DNA of 34,027 nt from an uncultured Hyphomicrobiales bacterium (GCA_903861645.1 CAIOVE010000034.1:1-34027), one strand, 5' to 3'; positions 7,066 through 15,806 are shown, counted from the first letter of the stretch. Translations and numbers: made by a program. Notes: a model not told the origin generated them from the letters alone.

Positions 7066-8127
7066 ATGTCGGCGCAACGAACCTTTCCGCTGAACGCGTG
7101 GTACTGCTTCGCTTGGGATTGCGAGCTTAAACACGAGCTACTGGCCCGCACGATCTGCGGCATCAAGATGGTTTTCTATCGGGCCGAGAACGGCGACCCC
7201 GTCGCCCTTCAGGACGCCTGCTGGCATCGCCTTCTGCCGCTGTCGATGGGCGTGCTGCGCGGCGATGAGGTGCAATGCAAATATCACGGCATCCGCTACG
7301 ACGCGCGCGGTCGCTGTTCGTTCATGCCCTCGCAGGAAACGATCAATCCTTCCGCCGCCGTGCGCGCCTTTCCCACCATCGAGCGTCACCGCTTCGTCTG
7401 GGTCTGGCCGGGCGATCCGGCGTTGGCGGACCCCGCGCTCGTGCCCGACCTGCACTGGAATCACGACCCCAAATGGGCGGGCGACGGACGAACCATTCAC
7501 GCCGCCTGCGACTACCGCCTGATCGTCGACAACCTGATGGACCTGACGCACGAAACGTTCATCCACTCCAGCAGCATCGGCAATGACGCCGTCGCCGAGG
7601 CCCCCTTCGAGGTCACTCATGGCGACCGCACCGCCACCGTCACCCGGTGGATGATCGATATCGAACCGCCGCCGTTCTGGGGGGCGCAACTCGGCAAACC
7701 CGGCAATGTCGATCGCTGGCAAATCATCCGCTTCGAGGCGCCCTGCACGGTCGCCATCGACGTCGGCGTCGCGCCGACGGGCACGGGCGCGCCGCAAGGC
7801 GATCGCAGCCAGGGCGTCAGCATGGTTGTCGTCAATACGATCACGCCGGCGACGGACAAGACCTGCCATTATTTCTGGGCGAATCCGCGCGACTACAAAA
7901 TCCATGAGCAACGCGTCACCAATGAAATCCGCGACGCGATCACGCGGGTTTTCCGCGAGGACGAGATCGTGGTGGAAGCGCAGCAGCGCGCCATCGACGA
8001 GAACCCCGATCACGTCTTCTACAACCTGAACATCGACGCCGGCGCCATGTGGGCGCGTCGGCAGATCGACAAGCTGATAGCGGCCGAGGCGGGAACCGCG
8101 GACATGGCGCGCGCGCCGGCGCGATAA
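7066..8127 (+). CDS. Rieske oxygenase of vanillate O-demethylase type (VanA-like)
   Basis: A 353-residue terminal oxygenase. VanA-type enzymes oxidise the methoxy group of aromatic acids, releasing formaldehyde; relatives act on dicamba or other aromatics. The Rieske ligands are C52-x-H54 (CWHRLLPL) and C71-x2-H74 (CKYHG). The catalytic iron site is D155, D159, H162, H167 (DNLMDLTHETFIH). The C-terminal region FYNLNIDAGAMWARRQIDKL is typical of VanA. The ATG at 7066 is chosen for the GGAGGG 5 bases upstream. The reductase gene follows after 25 bases, making this the clearest two-component oxygenase pair in the window. The substrate is inferred only to class level. Confidence 0.9.
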   Translation: MSAQRTFPLNAWYCFAWDCELKHELLARTICGIKMVFYRAENGDPVALQDACWHRLLPLSMGVLRGDEVQCKYHGIRYDARGRCSFMPSQETINPSAAVRAFPTIERHRFVWVWPGDPALADPALVPDLHWNHDPKWAGDGRTIHAACDYRLIVDNLMDLTHETFIHSSSIGNDAVAEAPFEVTHGDRTATVTRWMIDIEPPPFWGAQLGKPGNVDRWQIIRFEAPCTVAIDVGVAPTGTGAPQGDRSQGVSMVVVNTITPATDKTCHYFWANPRDYKIHEQRVTNEIRDAITRVFREDEIVVEAQQRAIDENPDHVFYNLNIDAGAMWARRQIDKLIAAEAGTADMARAPAR

Positions 8128-8152
8128 GCCATAAGACGGCAAGGAGACCAAC

Positions 8153-9166
8153 ATGCGTTCGAGCCGGGACTGGACAACCGCGCGCGTCGCGGCCATTCGC
8201 GACGTGGCGACGGGTATTCGTGAAATTCTGCTCAAGCCTGAGTACGGCGCCTCGCGCTGGCCGAGCGGCAGCCATCTGATGACGCGCGTCCTCATCAATG
8301 GCGTCAGCGAATTGCGACACTATTCGCTGGTGGGCGACGAACCCGTGGATGGTTGCTGGCGCATCGCGGTCAAGCGCGCCGAACCCGGACGGGGCGGGTC
8401 CGCCTATATGTGGTCACTCCCCATCGGCGCGCGGCTGGAAGTGGCGGCGCCCGACAGTCATTTCGAGCTGTCGCGCGCGGCGCCGGAATATCTTTTGATC
8501 GCCGGCGGCATCGGCGTAACGCCGATGGTCGGCATGGCGCAAACGCTTGTCCGGCGAGGCGACCGTGTCAGGTTTCTTTATGCCGCCCATTCACCCGCGC
8601 ATCTGGCCTACCTGCCGGAACTGCTGGCGCTGCTGGGCCCCGCGCTCGCGGTGTTCACGCCCGATGGCGCCGGTAGAATCGACTTCGCGAAGGAATTCGC
8701 GCGCCTTTCACCGGAAGCGGAAGCATATGTCTGCGGGCCCATCGGCATGCTGGAGGCCGCCCGCGTCGCGTGGCGCGACGGCGGTCGCAAGCCTTCGCGT
8801 CTTGTTTACGAGACCTTCGGCTCCAGCGGTCGCCACGCGTCGGAAGCCTTCACCGCGCGCGTGCCGGGTTCGGACGCGGTCGTCACGGTCGCCGCGACTG
8901 AAACCCTGCTCGACGCGCTGGATCGCGCCGGCGTCGAGGTCATCTCCGATTGCAAGCGCGGGGAATGCGGTCTCTGCGCGCTGACTGTCCTTTCATGCAC
9001 CGGCGAAATCGACCATCGCGATGTCTTCCTCAGCGAGGAACAGCATGCGGAGAACAGCAAGATCTGCATCTGCGTTTCGCGCGTGGTCGGCGGCGAGATC
9101 GTGCTCGACGCCGCCTTCGCGCCCGACGCGCCGCTGAAATCTGGCCCCGAGATCAGCCGCGGGTAA
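8153..9166 (+). CDS. VanB-type oxygenase reductase (FMN/NAD domain plus C-terminal 2Fe-2S ferredoxin)
   Basis: A 337-residue phthalate-dioxygenase-reductase-family protein that passes electrons from NAD(P)H through flavin and a plant-type iron-sulfur cluster to the Rieske oxygenase. Domains in order: a flavin-binding barrel with RHYSLVG (55-61), an NAD-binding domain with GGIGVTPM (118-125) and VCGPIGML (193-200), then a ferredoxin domain with ligands C267, C272, C275 and C305 (CKRGECGLC, KICIC). The start has AAGGAGACCAAC directly upstream. It sits 25 bases after vanA and is probably co-transcribed. Because it is the only such reductase here, it may also serve the other two Rieske oxygenases. 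Confidence 0.92.
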   Translation: MRSSRDWTTARVAAIRDVATGIREILLKPEYGASRWPSGSHLMTRVLINGVSELRHYSLVGDEPVDGCWRIAVKRAEPGRGGSAYMWSLPIGARLEVAAPDSHFELSRAAPEYLLIAGGIGVTPMVGMAQTLVRRGDRVRFLYAAHSPAHLAYLPELLALLGPALAVFTPDGAGRIDFAKEFARLSPEAEAYVCGPIGMLEAARVAWRDGGRKPSRLVYETFGSSGRHASEAFTARVPGSDAVVTVAATETLLDALDRAGVEVISDCKRGECGLCALTVLSCTGEIDHRDVFLSEEQHAENSKICICVSRVVGGEIVLDAAFAPDAPLKSGPEISRG

Positions 9167-9171
9167 AGCGA

Positions 9172-10722
9172 TTACCGCAGACGGTAACGTCCGCGCTCAT
9201 CACGCTCGACGCCCGGCGCGGCGCGCAACAACTCCAGCTCGCGCACGATCTCGCGACCGTCCCTGCTGGCGCGCGCGGTCATCAGTTCCTCGAAATACTT
9301 CGGCCCATCCTCAAGCGCCGCGCGCACGCTGACGAAAGCCTTGCCCTGGAATTTCGGCAATTCGGGAACGGTGACCTCGAGCTTGCCGGTTTCGCCGAAC
9401 GGCCAGGTCAGATCGAAGCCAGCCTTGCCGCCAATACGGGATTTACCGCCGAGCGAAGGGTCAAGCGGCAGCGCGCGAAAGCCGCCCTGCACGACGAGAT
9501 CGCGATCGGGCTGGAATCGCGTCGCCAGCGCCCAGTCCATCTGCGCGTCCGAGAAAATGTCGACGTCGGGATCGACGACGAAAACATTCTTGATGTTCGC
9601 GAGACACCCAAAAGCCGCGGCAATGGCGTTGCGCGCCTCGCCCGGCACGCGCTGGCGCAGGGAGACGCGAATGTTGAACATGCCGCCGCTCGATCCCGTC
9701 GCGCAAACGCCCAGCGGCTCGCGCACGGCGCTTTCAAGCGCCCGCCAGACAATGACCTCGGTGCGCAGGGCGTTGAGTTGCGCCGTGTCGGTGAATTCCA
9801 TCTTGCGACCGCCGATGCTCATCGTCTGGAACAGGGCGTCGCGGCGATGAGTGATGGCCGTCAGATGGAAAACCGGGTTGCGCTTGACCTCGCCGTAATA
9901 GCCGAGGAATTCGCCGAAGGGCCCCTCAGCCTCAACATGCCCACGCTCATCGAGGTAGCCCTCGAGAACATATTCGGCGTCGGCGGGCACGCGAATGTCG
10001 TTGGTGACGCATTTGACCACGGGCAGCGGCGCGTCGCGCAGGGAGGCGACGAGACCCAGTTCGTCGACGGGTACGCGCATGGTCGCCGCGACATGATCGA
10101 TGGGGTGCGAGCCGACGATGAAACTGACGGGCACCGGGCCATTTTTCGCGTTGGCTTCGTAGATCGCGCGGAAATCGCTGGGACTGACGAGATCGATGCC
10201 GGACTCGCGACGGCCACGCAGCATCAGACGGCGGATGCCGGAATTCGTCAGCCCGGTGCGTGGATCGACGACGAAATCGATCGCCGCCGAAATATAGGGC
10301 GCGCCGTCGAGCCCATGCTGGAGATGCGCGGGCAAGCTGGTCAGATCGGCGTCGTCGCCGGTCAGGACCACTTGTTGCACGGGCGCTTCCTCGCGCGACA
10401 ATTCCACGAGACGCGGCGGCGTGTTGAGACGGCGCCGGACTTCGTGCAGCAATTTGTCGGGCGTCACGCCAAAGGCCATCGCCAGACGGGCGCGACTGCC
10501 AACGACATTGCCGACGAGTTCGTGACGCTCCGCGCCAACGCCGCGCGCGAGCACGGCCCTGGGGTTTTCCTCGAAGAGCGCGGCCAGTTCGACGAGATCG
10601 AGCGGGCCGTCATGCGTTTCAAGCTCGCCCGCCTTGTCGAGGGCGTCCACGAAGGCGCGCAGCCGGAAACGGTCGAGGTCGTTGGCGATCGCCGCCGACG
10701 GTTTGCGATCATTTCCGGACAT
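9172..10722 (-). CDS. UbiD-family (prenylated-FMN) decarboxylase
   Basis: A 516-residue UbiD-family protein. The family uses prenyl-FMN made by UbiX-type enzymes for reversible decarboxylation of aromatic and unsaturated acids. The active-site pieces are NSGIRRLML (160-168, cofactor-contacting Arg region) and the E-x4-E motif EGPFGEFLGYYG (E266, E271). The length is normal. No UbiX-like partner is in the window, so the cofactor would come from elsewhere. It converges with vanB (5-base gap) and lies 22 bases after the MetE-like gene on the same strand, probably in one operon. Likely roles are decarboxylation of hydroxy-, methoxy- or dicarboxy-benzoates formed by the oxygenases (inference); ubiquinone synthesis is less likely from this context. 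Confidence 0.9.
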   Translation of the reverse strand: MSGNDRKPSAAIANDLDRFRLRAFVDALDKAGELETHDGPLDLVELAALFEENPRAVLARGVGAERHELVGNVVGSRARLAMAFGVTPDKLLHEVRRRLNTPPRLVELSREEAPVQQVVLTGDDADLTSLPAHLQHGLDGAPYISAAIDFVVDPRTGLTNSGIRRLMLRGRRESGIDLVSPSDFRAIYEANAKNGPVPVSFIVGSHPIDHVAATMRVPVDELGLVASLRDAPLPVVKCVTNDIRVPADAEYVLEGYLDERGHVEAEGPFGEFLGYYGEVKRNPVFHLTAITHRRDALFQTMSIGGRKMEFTDTAQLNALRTEVIVWRALESAVREPLGVCATGSSGGMFNIRVSLRQRVPGEARNAIAAAFGCLANIKNVFVVDPDVDIFSDAQMDWALATRFQPDRDLVVQGGFRALPLDPSLGGKSRIGGKAGFDLTWPFGETGKLEVTVPELPKFQGKAFVSVRAALEDGPKYFEELMTARASRDGREIVRELELLRAAPGVERDERGRYRLR

Positions 10723-10744
10723 GCGCGCGCTCCTATTGGATTAT

Positions 10745-11866
10745 TCAGGCGTCGGGCCAGATTTCGCGGGCGGTCTCGACGATGAGCGCCAGCTTTTCCA
10801 TCTCCCGCTCGACCGTCATGGTCTCGCCGCCGATGCCGCTGGAGAAGCCGCATTGCGGGCTGAGCGCCAGCTGGTCAAGCGAGGTGAATTTCGTCGCCTC
10901 CTCGACGCGACGCTTGATGGCGTCCTTCGTCTCCATCGTGGAATTCTTGGTGGTGACGAGGCCGATGACCGCGACCTTGCCCTTGGGCAGGAACCGCAGG
11001 GGCTCGAAACCGCCAGCGCGCGCGCTGTCGTATTCGAGGAAATAGCCGTTGACGTTGATCTCGTTGAACAGCAGTTCCGCGACGGGCTCGTAGCCGCCCT
11101 CGGCGACCCAGTTGCCGGCGAAATTACCGCGGCACAGATGCATGCACACGGTCATGTCGGCGGGCAGGCCCTTGATGGAATCGTTGAGCAACTTGGCGTA
11201 GGTCTTGGGCAGGGTGGTCGGATCCTCGCCGAGCTTCTTGACGTCGTCGCGCAAGGCGGGATCACAGAGGTAAGCGAAGTTGACCTCGTCGATCTGCACA
11301 TACCGCAGGCCGGCGGCGGCGAGTTCACCGATCTCGGTCTGATAGACCTTGGCGAGATCGTGATAGAATTCCGCCATGTCCGGATAGGCCTTGGCGTCGA
11401 TCGCCTCGCGACCGCCGCGGAAATGCAGGATCGTCGGCGAGGGCATGGTGACCTTGGGCGTCGCCTTCGCCACGGTTTTCAGGAACTTGAAATCATCGAC
11501 GAAGATCGGCTCGCCGCGCGACACCTTGCCAACAACGCTCATCGAGGGCGGCGTGTGGTCGCGCGTGCCCGTGGCAGAGTGAAACTTCACCGACAGCTTC
11601 GGCTTGGTGGTCGCGACATTGGTGATCTTGAGCAGGAAGTCACTCTGCCATGACTTGCGGTTATATTCGCCATCGGTCACGACGCGCAGACCCAGATCCT
11701 CCTGCATCTTGACCACGTCGCGAATGGCGGCGTGCTGGATGTCGAGCAATTGCGCGCGGGTGATCTTGCCCGCCAGCAAATCCTCGCGCGCGGCGATGAG
11801 GTTGGCGGGACGAATGAGGCTGCCAACATGGTCGGCGCGGAAGGGCGGCTTGGTGCGTGCGGACAT
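10745..11866 (-). CDS. MetE C-terminal-like methyltransferase / cobalamin-independent methionine synthase family
   Basis: A 373-residue protein matching the C-terminal catalytic barrel of cobalamin-independent methionine synthase, without the N-terminal barrel. The zinc-site residues are all visible: H242 and C244 (MHLCRGN), E277 (GYFLEYD) and C338 (SPQCGFSS); IDEVNF (191-196) lies nearby. Such stand-alone proteins (YxjG-like) are often annotated as methionine synthases, but many are in catabolic clusters and may move methyl groups from other donors. It sits directly upstream of the UbiD gene, and a second paralogue lies at 13293. A role in handling methyl groups released in the pathway is inference. 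Confidence 0.85.
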   Translation of the reverse strand: MSARTKPPFRADHVGSLIRPANLIAAREDLLAGKITRAQLLDIQHAAIRDVVKMQEDLGLRVVTDGEYNRKSWQSDFLLKITNVATTKPKLSVKFHSATGTRDHTPPSMSVVGKVSRGEPIFVDDFKFLKTVAKATPKVTMPSPTILHFRGGREAIDAKAYPDMAEFYHDLAKVYQTEIGELAAAGLRYVQIDEVNFAYLCDPALRDDVKKLGEDPTTLPKTYAKLLNDSIKGLPADMTVCMHLCRGNFAGNWVAEGGYEPVAELLFNEINVNGYFLEYDSARAGGFEPLRFLPKGKVAVIGLVTTKNSTMETKDAIKRRVEEATKFTSLDQLALSPQCGFSSGIGGETMTVEREMEKLALIVETAREIWPDA

Positions 11867-11986
11867 GATCGTCTCCAGGGTTCGTTTCCGGTCGTGATTA
11901 TTGATGCTTGCGGCGCGTTGTCACGCGCAATCACGCCGTGAATAGCGGATTGCCGCGCGAAACAAAAGAGCCGGCCGACATGAACA

Positions 11987-12021
11987 TTTCATGGGCGCGA
12001 ACCCATTTGGCGCCCATGAAA
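11987..12021 (-). terminator. 12-base hairpin downstream of the NitT/TauT-type binding-protein gene
   Basis: Perfect arms TTTCATGGGCGC (11987-11998) and GCGCCCATGAAA (12010-12021) with an 11-base loop lie 39 bases after the stop of the minus-strand binding-protein gene, inside the 194-base gap before the MetE-like gene. No T-tract follows on either strand, so it may be a factor-dependent terminator or a 3'-end stabiliser. Nothing else recognisable is in this gap. Confidence 0.45.
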
Positions 12022-12060
12022 GCGCCTTGCCCGCGTCGCGCCCACCCACGAGGACGCGCT

Positions 12061-13101
12061 TTATTTGCAGCCTTCCAGCGTGCTCGCCTTGTTCTCGATT
12101 TCGAAGGGACCGAGCTTGTCGCTGGCGAAATCCACGAAGCGCGGATCGAAGATGCGCTCGGCCGGAAACGCCTTCGTCGCGAGGTTCTGGCGCACGTAGT
12201 AATCCTGCATGTCCAGAACGCTGGCCATGTTGATGCGGCCATTCACGTTGCGCGCCGGCCATGGGAATTTCTCGATGACTTCGCGACGCGATTCCATGCC
12301 CGTCTTGATCAGGATATCGATGACCTCGGCGCGGTTCTTGCCGCCATGGTAGGCTTGGCAATAATCGCGCACGGCGCGCTGGTAGGCCGTGAAATAGCCG
12401 CGCAGCATGGCTTCGTTTTTCGCCGCCCACTCGGTGTTGATGAGATTGACCGCGATGGTCAGCGGCTTCGGATCGGCGTAGTCATCGGGATCGGCGAGGA
12501 TGCTCGCGACGCCCTGATCGACGTATTGATAGCCCCACGGCGGAATGACCAGCGCCGCGTCCACGGCCTTGTTGGTCAGCGCGACGCCCATCTGCACGAA
12601 GGACAGCACCTTGATGTCGATATCGTCAATGGAAAGGCCGCCGGCCTTCAGGATCCTGGCGATTTCATAGGTGGTGACGGCGCCGGGACCGTTGGACGCG
12701 ATGACGCGCCCCTTGAGATCCGCGGGCGACTTGATCTTGTCCTTCAGGTCCGTGCGGATGAGCAGCTTGTGATTGAGCGGCGTCGACACGCGGTCCGCGA
12801 CGATGCCCACGGGCAGGCCGCGCTCGATGGCGTTGAAGAAGCCCACGGAGATGCCGCCCTCGACGATGTTGAACTGTCCCTGCGCCAGCAACGCCATGGC
12901 GTTGGCGGCGGAATCGAGTTCGCTGACCTCGACCTTGACGCCTGCTTCCTTGAAGTAGCCCTTCTCGACCGCGATCATCGTCGCGGCGGTGGCGAGCGCC
13001 TTGGCGATGCCCACCTTCACGATGACTTCCTGCGCCCGCGCGCCCACCGAAACAGACGTCAGCGCGGCTAGCGCGCAAAGCCATCGACCCATCGATTTCA
13101 T
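12061..13101 (-). CDS. ABC transporter substrate-binding protein, NitT/TauT (SsuA/THI5-like) family, orphan
   Basis: A 346-residue periplasmic binding protein. A Sec signal peptide covers residues 1-23 (WLCALAALTSVSVGARA, cleavage before QEVIVKV). The mature part has family marks such as VEKGYFKEAGV (45-55), the LLAQGQFNIVEGG segment and DAALVIPPWGY. The family binds taurine, sulfonates, nitrate, thiamine precursors or aromatic acids for an ABC importer. No permease or ATPase gene is adjacent, so it must use a transporter coded elsewhere or act as a sensor. GGGGAG lies 6 bases before the ATG. It is divergent from the second MetE-like gene. Confidence 0.87.
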   Translation of the reverse strand: MKSMGRWLCALAALTSVSVGARAQEVIVKVGIAKALATAATMIAVEKGYFKEAGVKVEVSELDSAANAMALLAQGQFNIVEGGISVGFFNAIERGLPVGIVADRVSTPLNHKLLIRTDLKDKIKSPADLKGRVIASNGPGAVTTYEIARILKAGGLSIDDIDIKVLSFVQMGVALTNKAVDAALVIPPWGYQYVDQGVASILADPDDYADPKPLTIAVNLINTEWAAKNEAMLRGYFTAYQRAVRDYCQAYHGGKNRAEVIDILIKTGMESRREVIEKFPWPARNVNGRINMASVLDMQDYYVRQNLATKAFPAERIFDPRFVDFASDKLGPFEIENKASTLEGCK

Positions 13102-13242
13102 TCTGATCTCCCCGGCGGCGGGCGAGGATTTCGCCCACTTTTCCTCATGAATCCGGGGCGATGCATAGCCGTCGGCGAGGTCGCGCGAAAGCCCCCCGCG
13201 GCGGTTTGCCCGGCGCCGCGCGCCATGCTAGGCGAATTTCCT

Positions 13243-13271
13243 CACGGAACGTCAATTTGGCGTTCCTCGTG
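13243..13271. promoter_or_regulatory. Inverted repeat just ahead of the second MetE-like gene
   Basis: CACGGAACG (13243-13251) and CGTTCC-T-CGTG (13261-13271) pair with a single bulged T around a 9-base loop, ending 21 bases before the start codon at 13293. The place suggests an operator or an mRNA fold affecting ribosome access. No known motif was recognised. Confidence 0.3.
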
Positions 13272-13292
13272 TCCGATCCGCGGGAAGCATCC

Positions 13293-14456
13293 ATGAAGCG
13301 CAGCGAAAAACGCATTCTCACCACGCATGTGGGCAGCCTCATTCGTCCGCCGGAATTGCGCGAATTCATCAAGGCGCGCCAGAGCGGCAAGGATTTCGAC
13401 AAGGCCGCCTACGCGGCCTGCCTTAAGGCCTCGGTCGCCGAGATCGTCCGTCGTCAGAAGGAAGCCGGCATCGACATTCCCAGCGATGGCGAATTCGGCA
13501 AGGCCATCAGCTGGTCGCAATACGCGCTGACCCGCCTGTCGGGCTTCGAGCGCCGGCCGATCGTCGGCCAGAACCTGTTCACCTCGGGCGCGGACCGCGC
13601 GCGTTTCGCCGCGTTCTACGCTGAAATGGACGCGGCCGATCCGCCGAACACGAACATGGAATCGGTCTGCGTCGGCCCCATCGCCTACACGGGCCAGGCC
13701 GAGTTGCAGATGGATATCGACAACTTCAAGGCCGCCTTGAAGGATACGCCGGTCGAGGAAGCCTTCCTGCCCGTGGCCGCCGTTTCGAGCGTCATCCCCG
13801 ACCGCAAGGACGAGCACTACAAGAGCCGCGAGGCGGCCGATATCGCGATCGCCGAGGCCATGCGCGTCGAATACAAGCAGATCGTCGATTCCGGCCTGCT
13901 GGTGCAGCTCGACGACGCGCGCGCCGCGGTGACATGGGATCGCATGTCGCCCACGGCGACCTTCCCCGACTATCTGAAGTGGCTTGAACGGCAGGTCGAA
14001 ATCATCAACCACTCGCTCGAGGGCGTACCCGAGGACCGCGTGCGCTATCACGTGTGCTGGGGATCGTGGCCGGGCCCACACACGACTGACGTCGCGTTCA
14101 AGGACATCGCCGCGCTGATCCTCAAGATCAAGGCGGGCGCCTTCGTGATCGAGGGCGCGAACCCGCGTCACGAGCACGAGTGGAAGGTGTGGGAGAGCGT
14201 CAAGCTGCCGGCCGGGAAGGTTCTCATTCCCGGCGTCATCAGCCACGCGACCAACATCGTCGAGCATCCGGAACTCGTCGCCGAGCGCATTGGCCGCTAC
14301 GCCAGGCTGGTGGGGCGCGAAAACGTCATCGCCGGCACCGACTGCGGCTTCGCGCAGGGCCCGCTGCTGCGGCGCGTGCATCCCTCGATCATGTGGGCGA
14401 AGTTCGAGGCGCTCGCCGAGGGCGCGCGCATCGCGACAAAGCAGCTCTGGGGCTAG
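13293..14456 (+). CDS. MetE C-terminal-like protein (second copy)
   Basis: A 387-residue single-barrel relative of cobalamin-independent methionine synthase. It starts with LTTHVGSLIRPP (9-20), as in the first copy, and has the zinc-site set H253 and C255 (YHVCWGS), E287 (VIEGANP) and C351 (GTDCGFAQG). It differs clearly from the copy at 10745 and belongs to the longer type with the RHEHEW segment (292-297), common in catabolic clusters of unknown substrate. The ATG at 13293 follows GGAAG by 6 bases; the longer frame from 13161 has non-coding character. It could be a demethylase, methyltransferase or a lyase-like variant. Only family membership is firm. Confidence 0.83.
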   Translation: MKRSEKRILTTHVGSLIRPPELREFIKARQSGKDFDKAAYAACLKASVAEIVRRQKEAGIDIPSDGEFGKAISWSQYALTRLSGFERRPIVGQNLFTSGADRARFAAFYAEMDAADPPNTNMESVCVGPIAYTGQAELQMDIDNFKAALKDTPVEEAFLPVAAVSSVIPDRKDEHYKSREAADIAIAEAMRVEYKQIVDSGLLVQLDDARAAVTWDRMSPTATFPDYLKWLERQVEIINHSLEGVPEDRVRYHVCWGSWPGPHTTDVAFKDIAALILKIKAGAFVIEGANPRHEHEWKVWESVKLPAGKVLIPGVISHATNIVEHPELVAERIGRYARLVGRENVIAGTDCGFAQGPLLRRVHPSIMWAKFEALAEGARIATKQLWG

Positions 14457-14474
14457 TCCTCTCCCGCGCGCCGG

Positions 14475-15605
14475 TCAGGCCGGCGCGCGGAAATGCTTCG
14501 ACAGTTTGAGGCCCTGAGCCTGATAGTTTGATTTGAGGTCGGCGCCATAGAGCGCCGCCGGTCGCTCGGCCATCGCCTCGTAAACGAGGCGGGCGACCAG
14601 CTGGCCATCTTCCAGAATAAACGGAACGTCGTGCGAGCGCACCTCCAGCACGGCGCGCGACCCGGCGCCGCCCGCTTCCGCCGCGCCAAAGCCAGGATCG
14701 AAAAATCCGGCGTAATGCACGCGGAATTCGCCCACGAGTGGATCGAAGGGCGTCATCTCAGCGGCGTAATCCGGCGGCACGCGCACGGCCTCCTTCGACG
14801 CCAGGATATAGAACTCGCCGGGATCGAGGATGATTTCGCGGCGACCGCCATTCCGGCGCGCGATGCGGATCGGTTCCCAGAAATCGGCGAGATCGCGAGA
14901 CGCGGGGCGATCGACGTCGATCAGGCCGGTATGGCGCTTGGCGCGATAGCCAATGAGCCCATCGGCGTCGGCGCCGTCGAGATCGATCGAAACGGCGACA
15001 CCGCGCTGAAACACCGGGTCGCCCGAAGCAACCAGCTTTTCGCGGTCGTGCAGGGCGCGGTGCTCCTCGTCGTCCAGCACGCCCGGGGCGTTGCGAAAGC
15101 GCGCCTGCGACAGGCGCGAACCCGTGCGCGCGAGAATGGGGAAGGTCTTGGGCGATATCTCGGCGAAGAGCGGCCCCCGGTAGCCGGCGGCGATGGTGTC
15201 GAAGGCGCGCGCGCCGTCGGCGATAACCCGCGTGAACACGTCAATGCGCCCCGTCGAACTCTTGGGGTTCGCGGCGGCGGCGATCCCGGGCGGCAGGGCA
15301 AGCCCCTCCAGCAATTCGGCCACGTAGACGCAGCCGGTTTCGAGCACAGCCCCATCCGAAAGGTCTATCTCATGCAGGCTCAGTTGCCGGATGCGATCCT
15401 CGACTTTCACGCCAAGGCCGGGCAGAAAACTAGCGCGCATGCGCCAGGCGCGGCGGCCCAGTCGCAAATCAAGGCTGGCCGGTTGCACCTGCCCCGGCGC
15501 GAATGGCGGCGCGACGATATGTCCAGCCGCCGCGAGCGCCTCGATCTGCCTTGCGGCGAGGATGCCGCGGCCCTTCAGCCAGGCCGGTTCTGATGCGCTC
15601 GACAC
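14475..15605 (-). CDS. dcd: 2'-deoxycytidine 5'-triphosphate deaminase, duplicated-domain type
   Basis: About 376 residues from the GTG at 15605. dCTP deaminase makes dUTP from dCTP for thymidylate synthesis. The protein is about twice the length of standard Dcd and holds two dUTPase/Dcd-like halves. The first has VQPASLDLRLG and the nucleotide-binding NPKSSTGRIDVFTR; the second has LDPGEFYILASKE and FDPGFG. This long form is typical of alphaproteobacteria. The GTG has GAGGGG about 6 bases upstream. An in-frame ATG at 15680 would add 25 non-conserved residues and run into the metZ leader, so I prefer the GTG. It is divergent from metZ, with the riboswitch between them. It is a housekeeping gene and not part of the catabolic blocks. 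Confidence 0.85.
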   Translation of the reverse strand: MSSASEPAWLKGRGILAARQIEALAAAGHIVAPPFAPGQVQPASLDLRLGRRAWRMRASFLPGLGVKVEDRIRQLSLHEIDLSDGAVLETGCVYVAELLEGLALPPGIAAAANPKSSTGRIDVFTRVIADGARAFDTIAAGYRGPLFAEISPKTFPILARTGSRLSQARFRNAPGVLDDEEHRALHDREKLVASGDPVFQRGVAVSIDLDGADADGLIGYRAKRHTGLIDVDRPASRDLADFWEPIRIARRNGGRREIILDPGEFYILASKEAVRVPPDYAAEMTPFDPLVGEFRVHYAGFFDPGFGAAEAGGAGSRAVLEVRSHDVPFILEDGQLVARLVYEAMAERPAALYGADLKSNYQAQGLKLSKHFRAPA

Positions 15606-15697
15606 GGATTGCCCCTCGAAAACCCGAACTCCGGGCCCAAATTCCGTAGCGCAAGCCCGCGTTGACGCCAAGGGTCGCATTCTCTAGAGAGAAAACT

Positions 15698-15758
15698 ATT
15701 CCGTGGTCATTTGAGCCGGTCGGCTTGCCGCCACGCTAAACAAGGGGCTAAAGGACCG
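15698..15758 (+). promoter_or_regulatory. SAM-II riboswitch controlling metZ
   Basis: The leader contains CCGTGGTCATTTGAGCCGG, GGCTTGCCGCCACGCTAAAC and AAGGGGCTAAAGGACC, which line up with the SAM-II (metA-type) aptamer of alphaproteobacteria. Stem P1 is CGTGG (15702-15706) with CCACG (15731-15735); the later GGGGCTAAAGG part supplies the pseudoknot strand. It ends about 49 bases before the metZ ATG. SAM binding closes the pseudoknot and in known cases lowers expression of the methionine gene. Identification is by eye against the known consensus. Confidence 0.88.
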
Positions 15759-15806
15759 TGGCCTTTCGTTGGCTCCTCCTTTGCTCGAACCGCGCGAGGA
15801 GCACAT

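Noticed and set aside
8950-10785. Long plus-strand open frame (611 codons)
   Set aside because: It lies almost wholly antisense to the UbiD gene, is rich in Arg/His/Ala as expected from a GC-rich shadow frame, and has no family motif.
15606-15680. N-terminal extension of the dCTP deaminase from the ATG at 15680
   Set aside because: The extra 25 residues look non-coding, the ribosome site is weak, and the GTG at 15605 has a better one. It remains possible.
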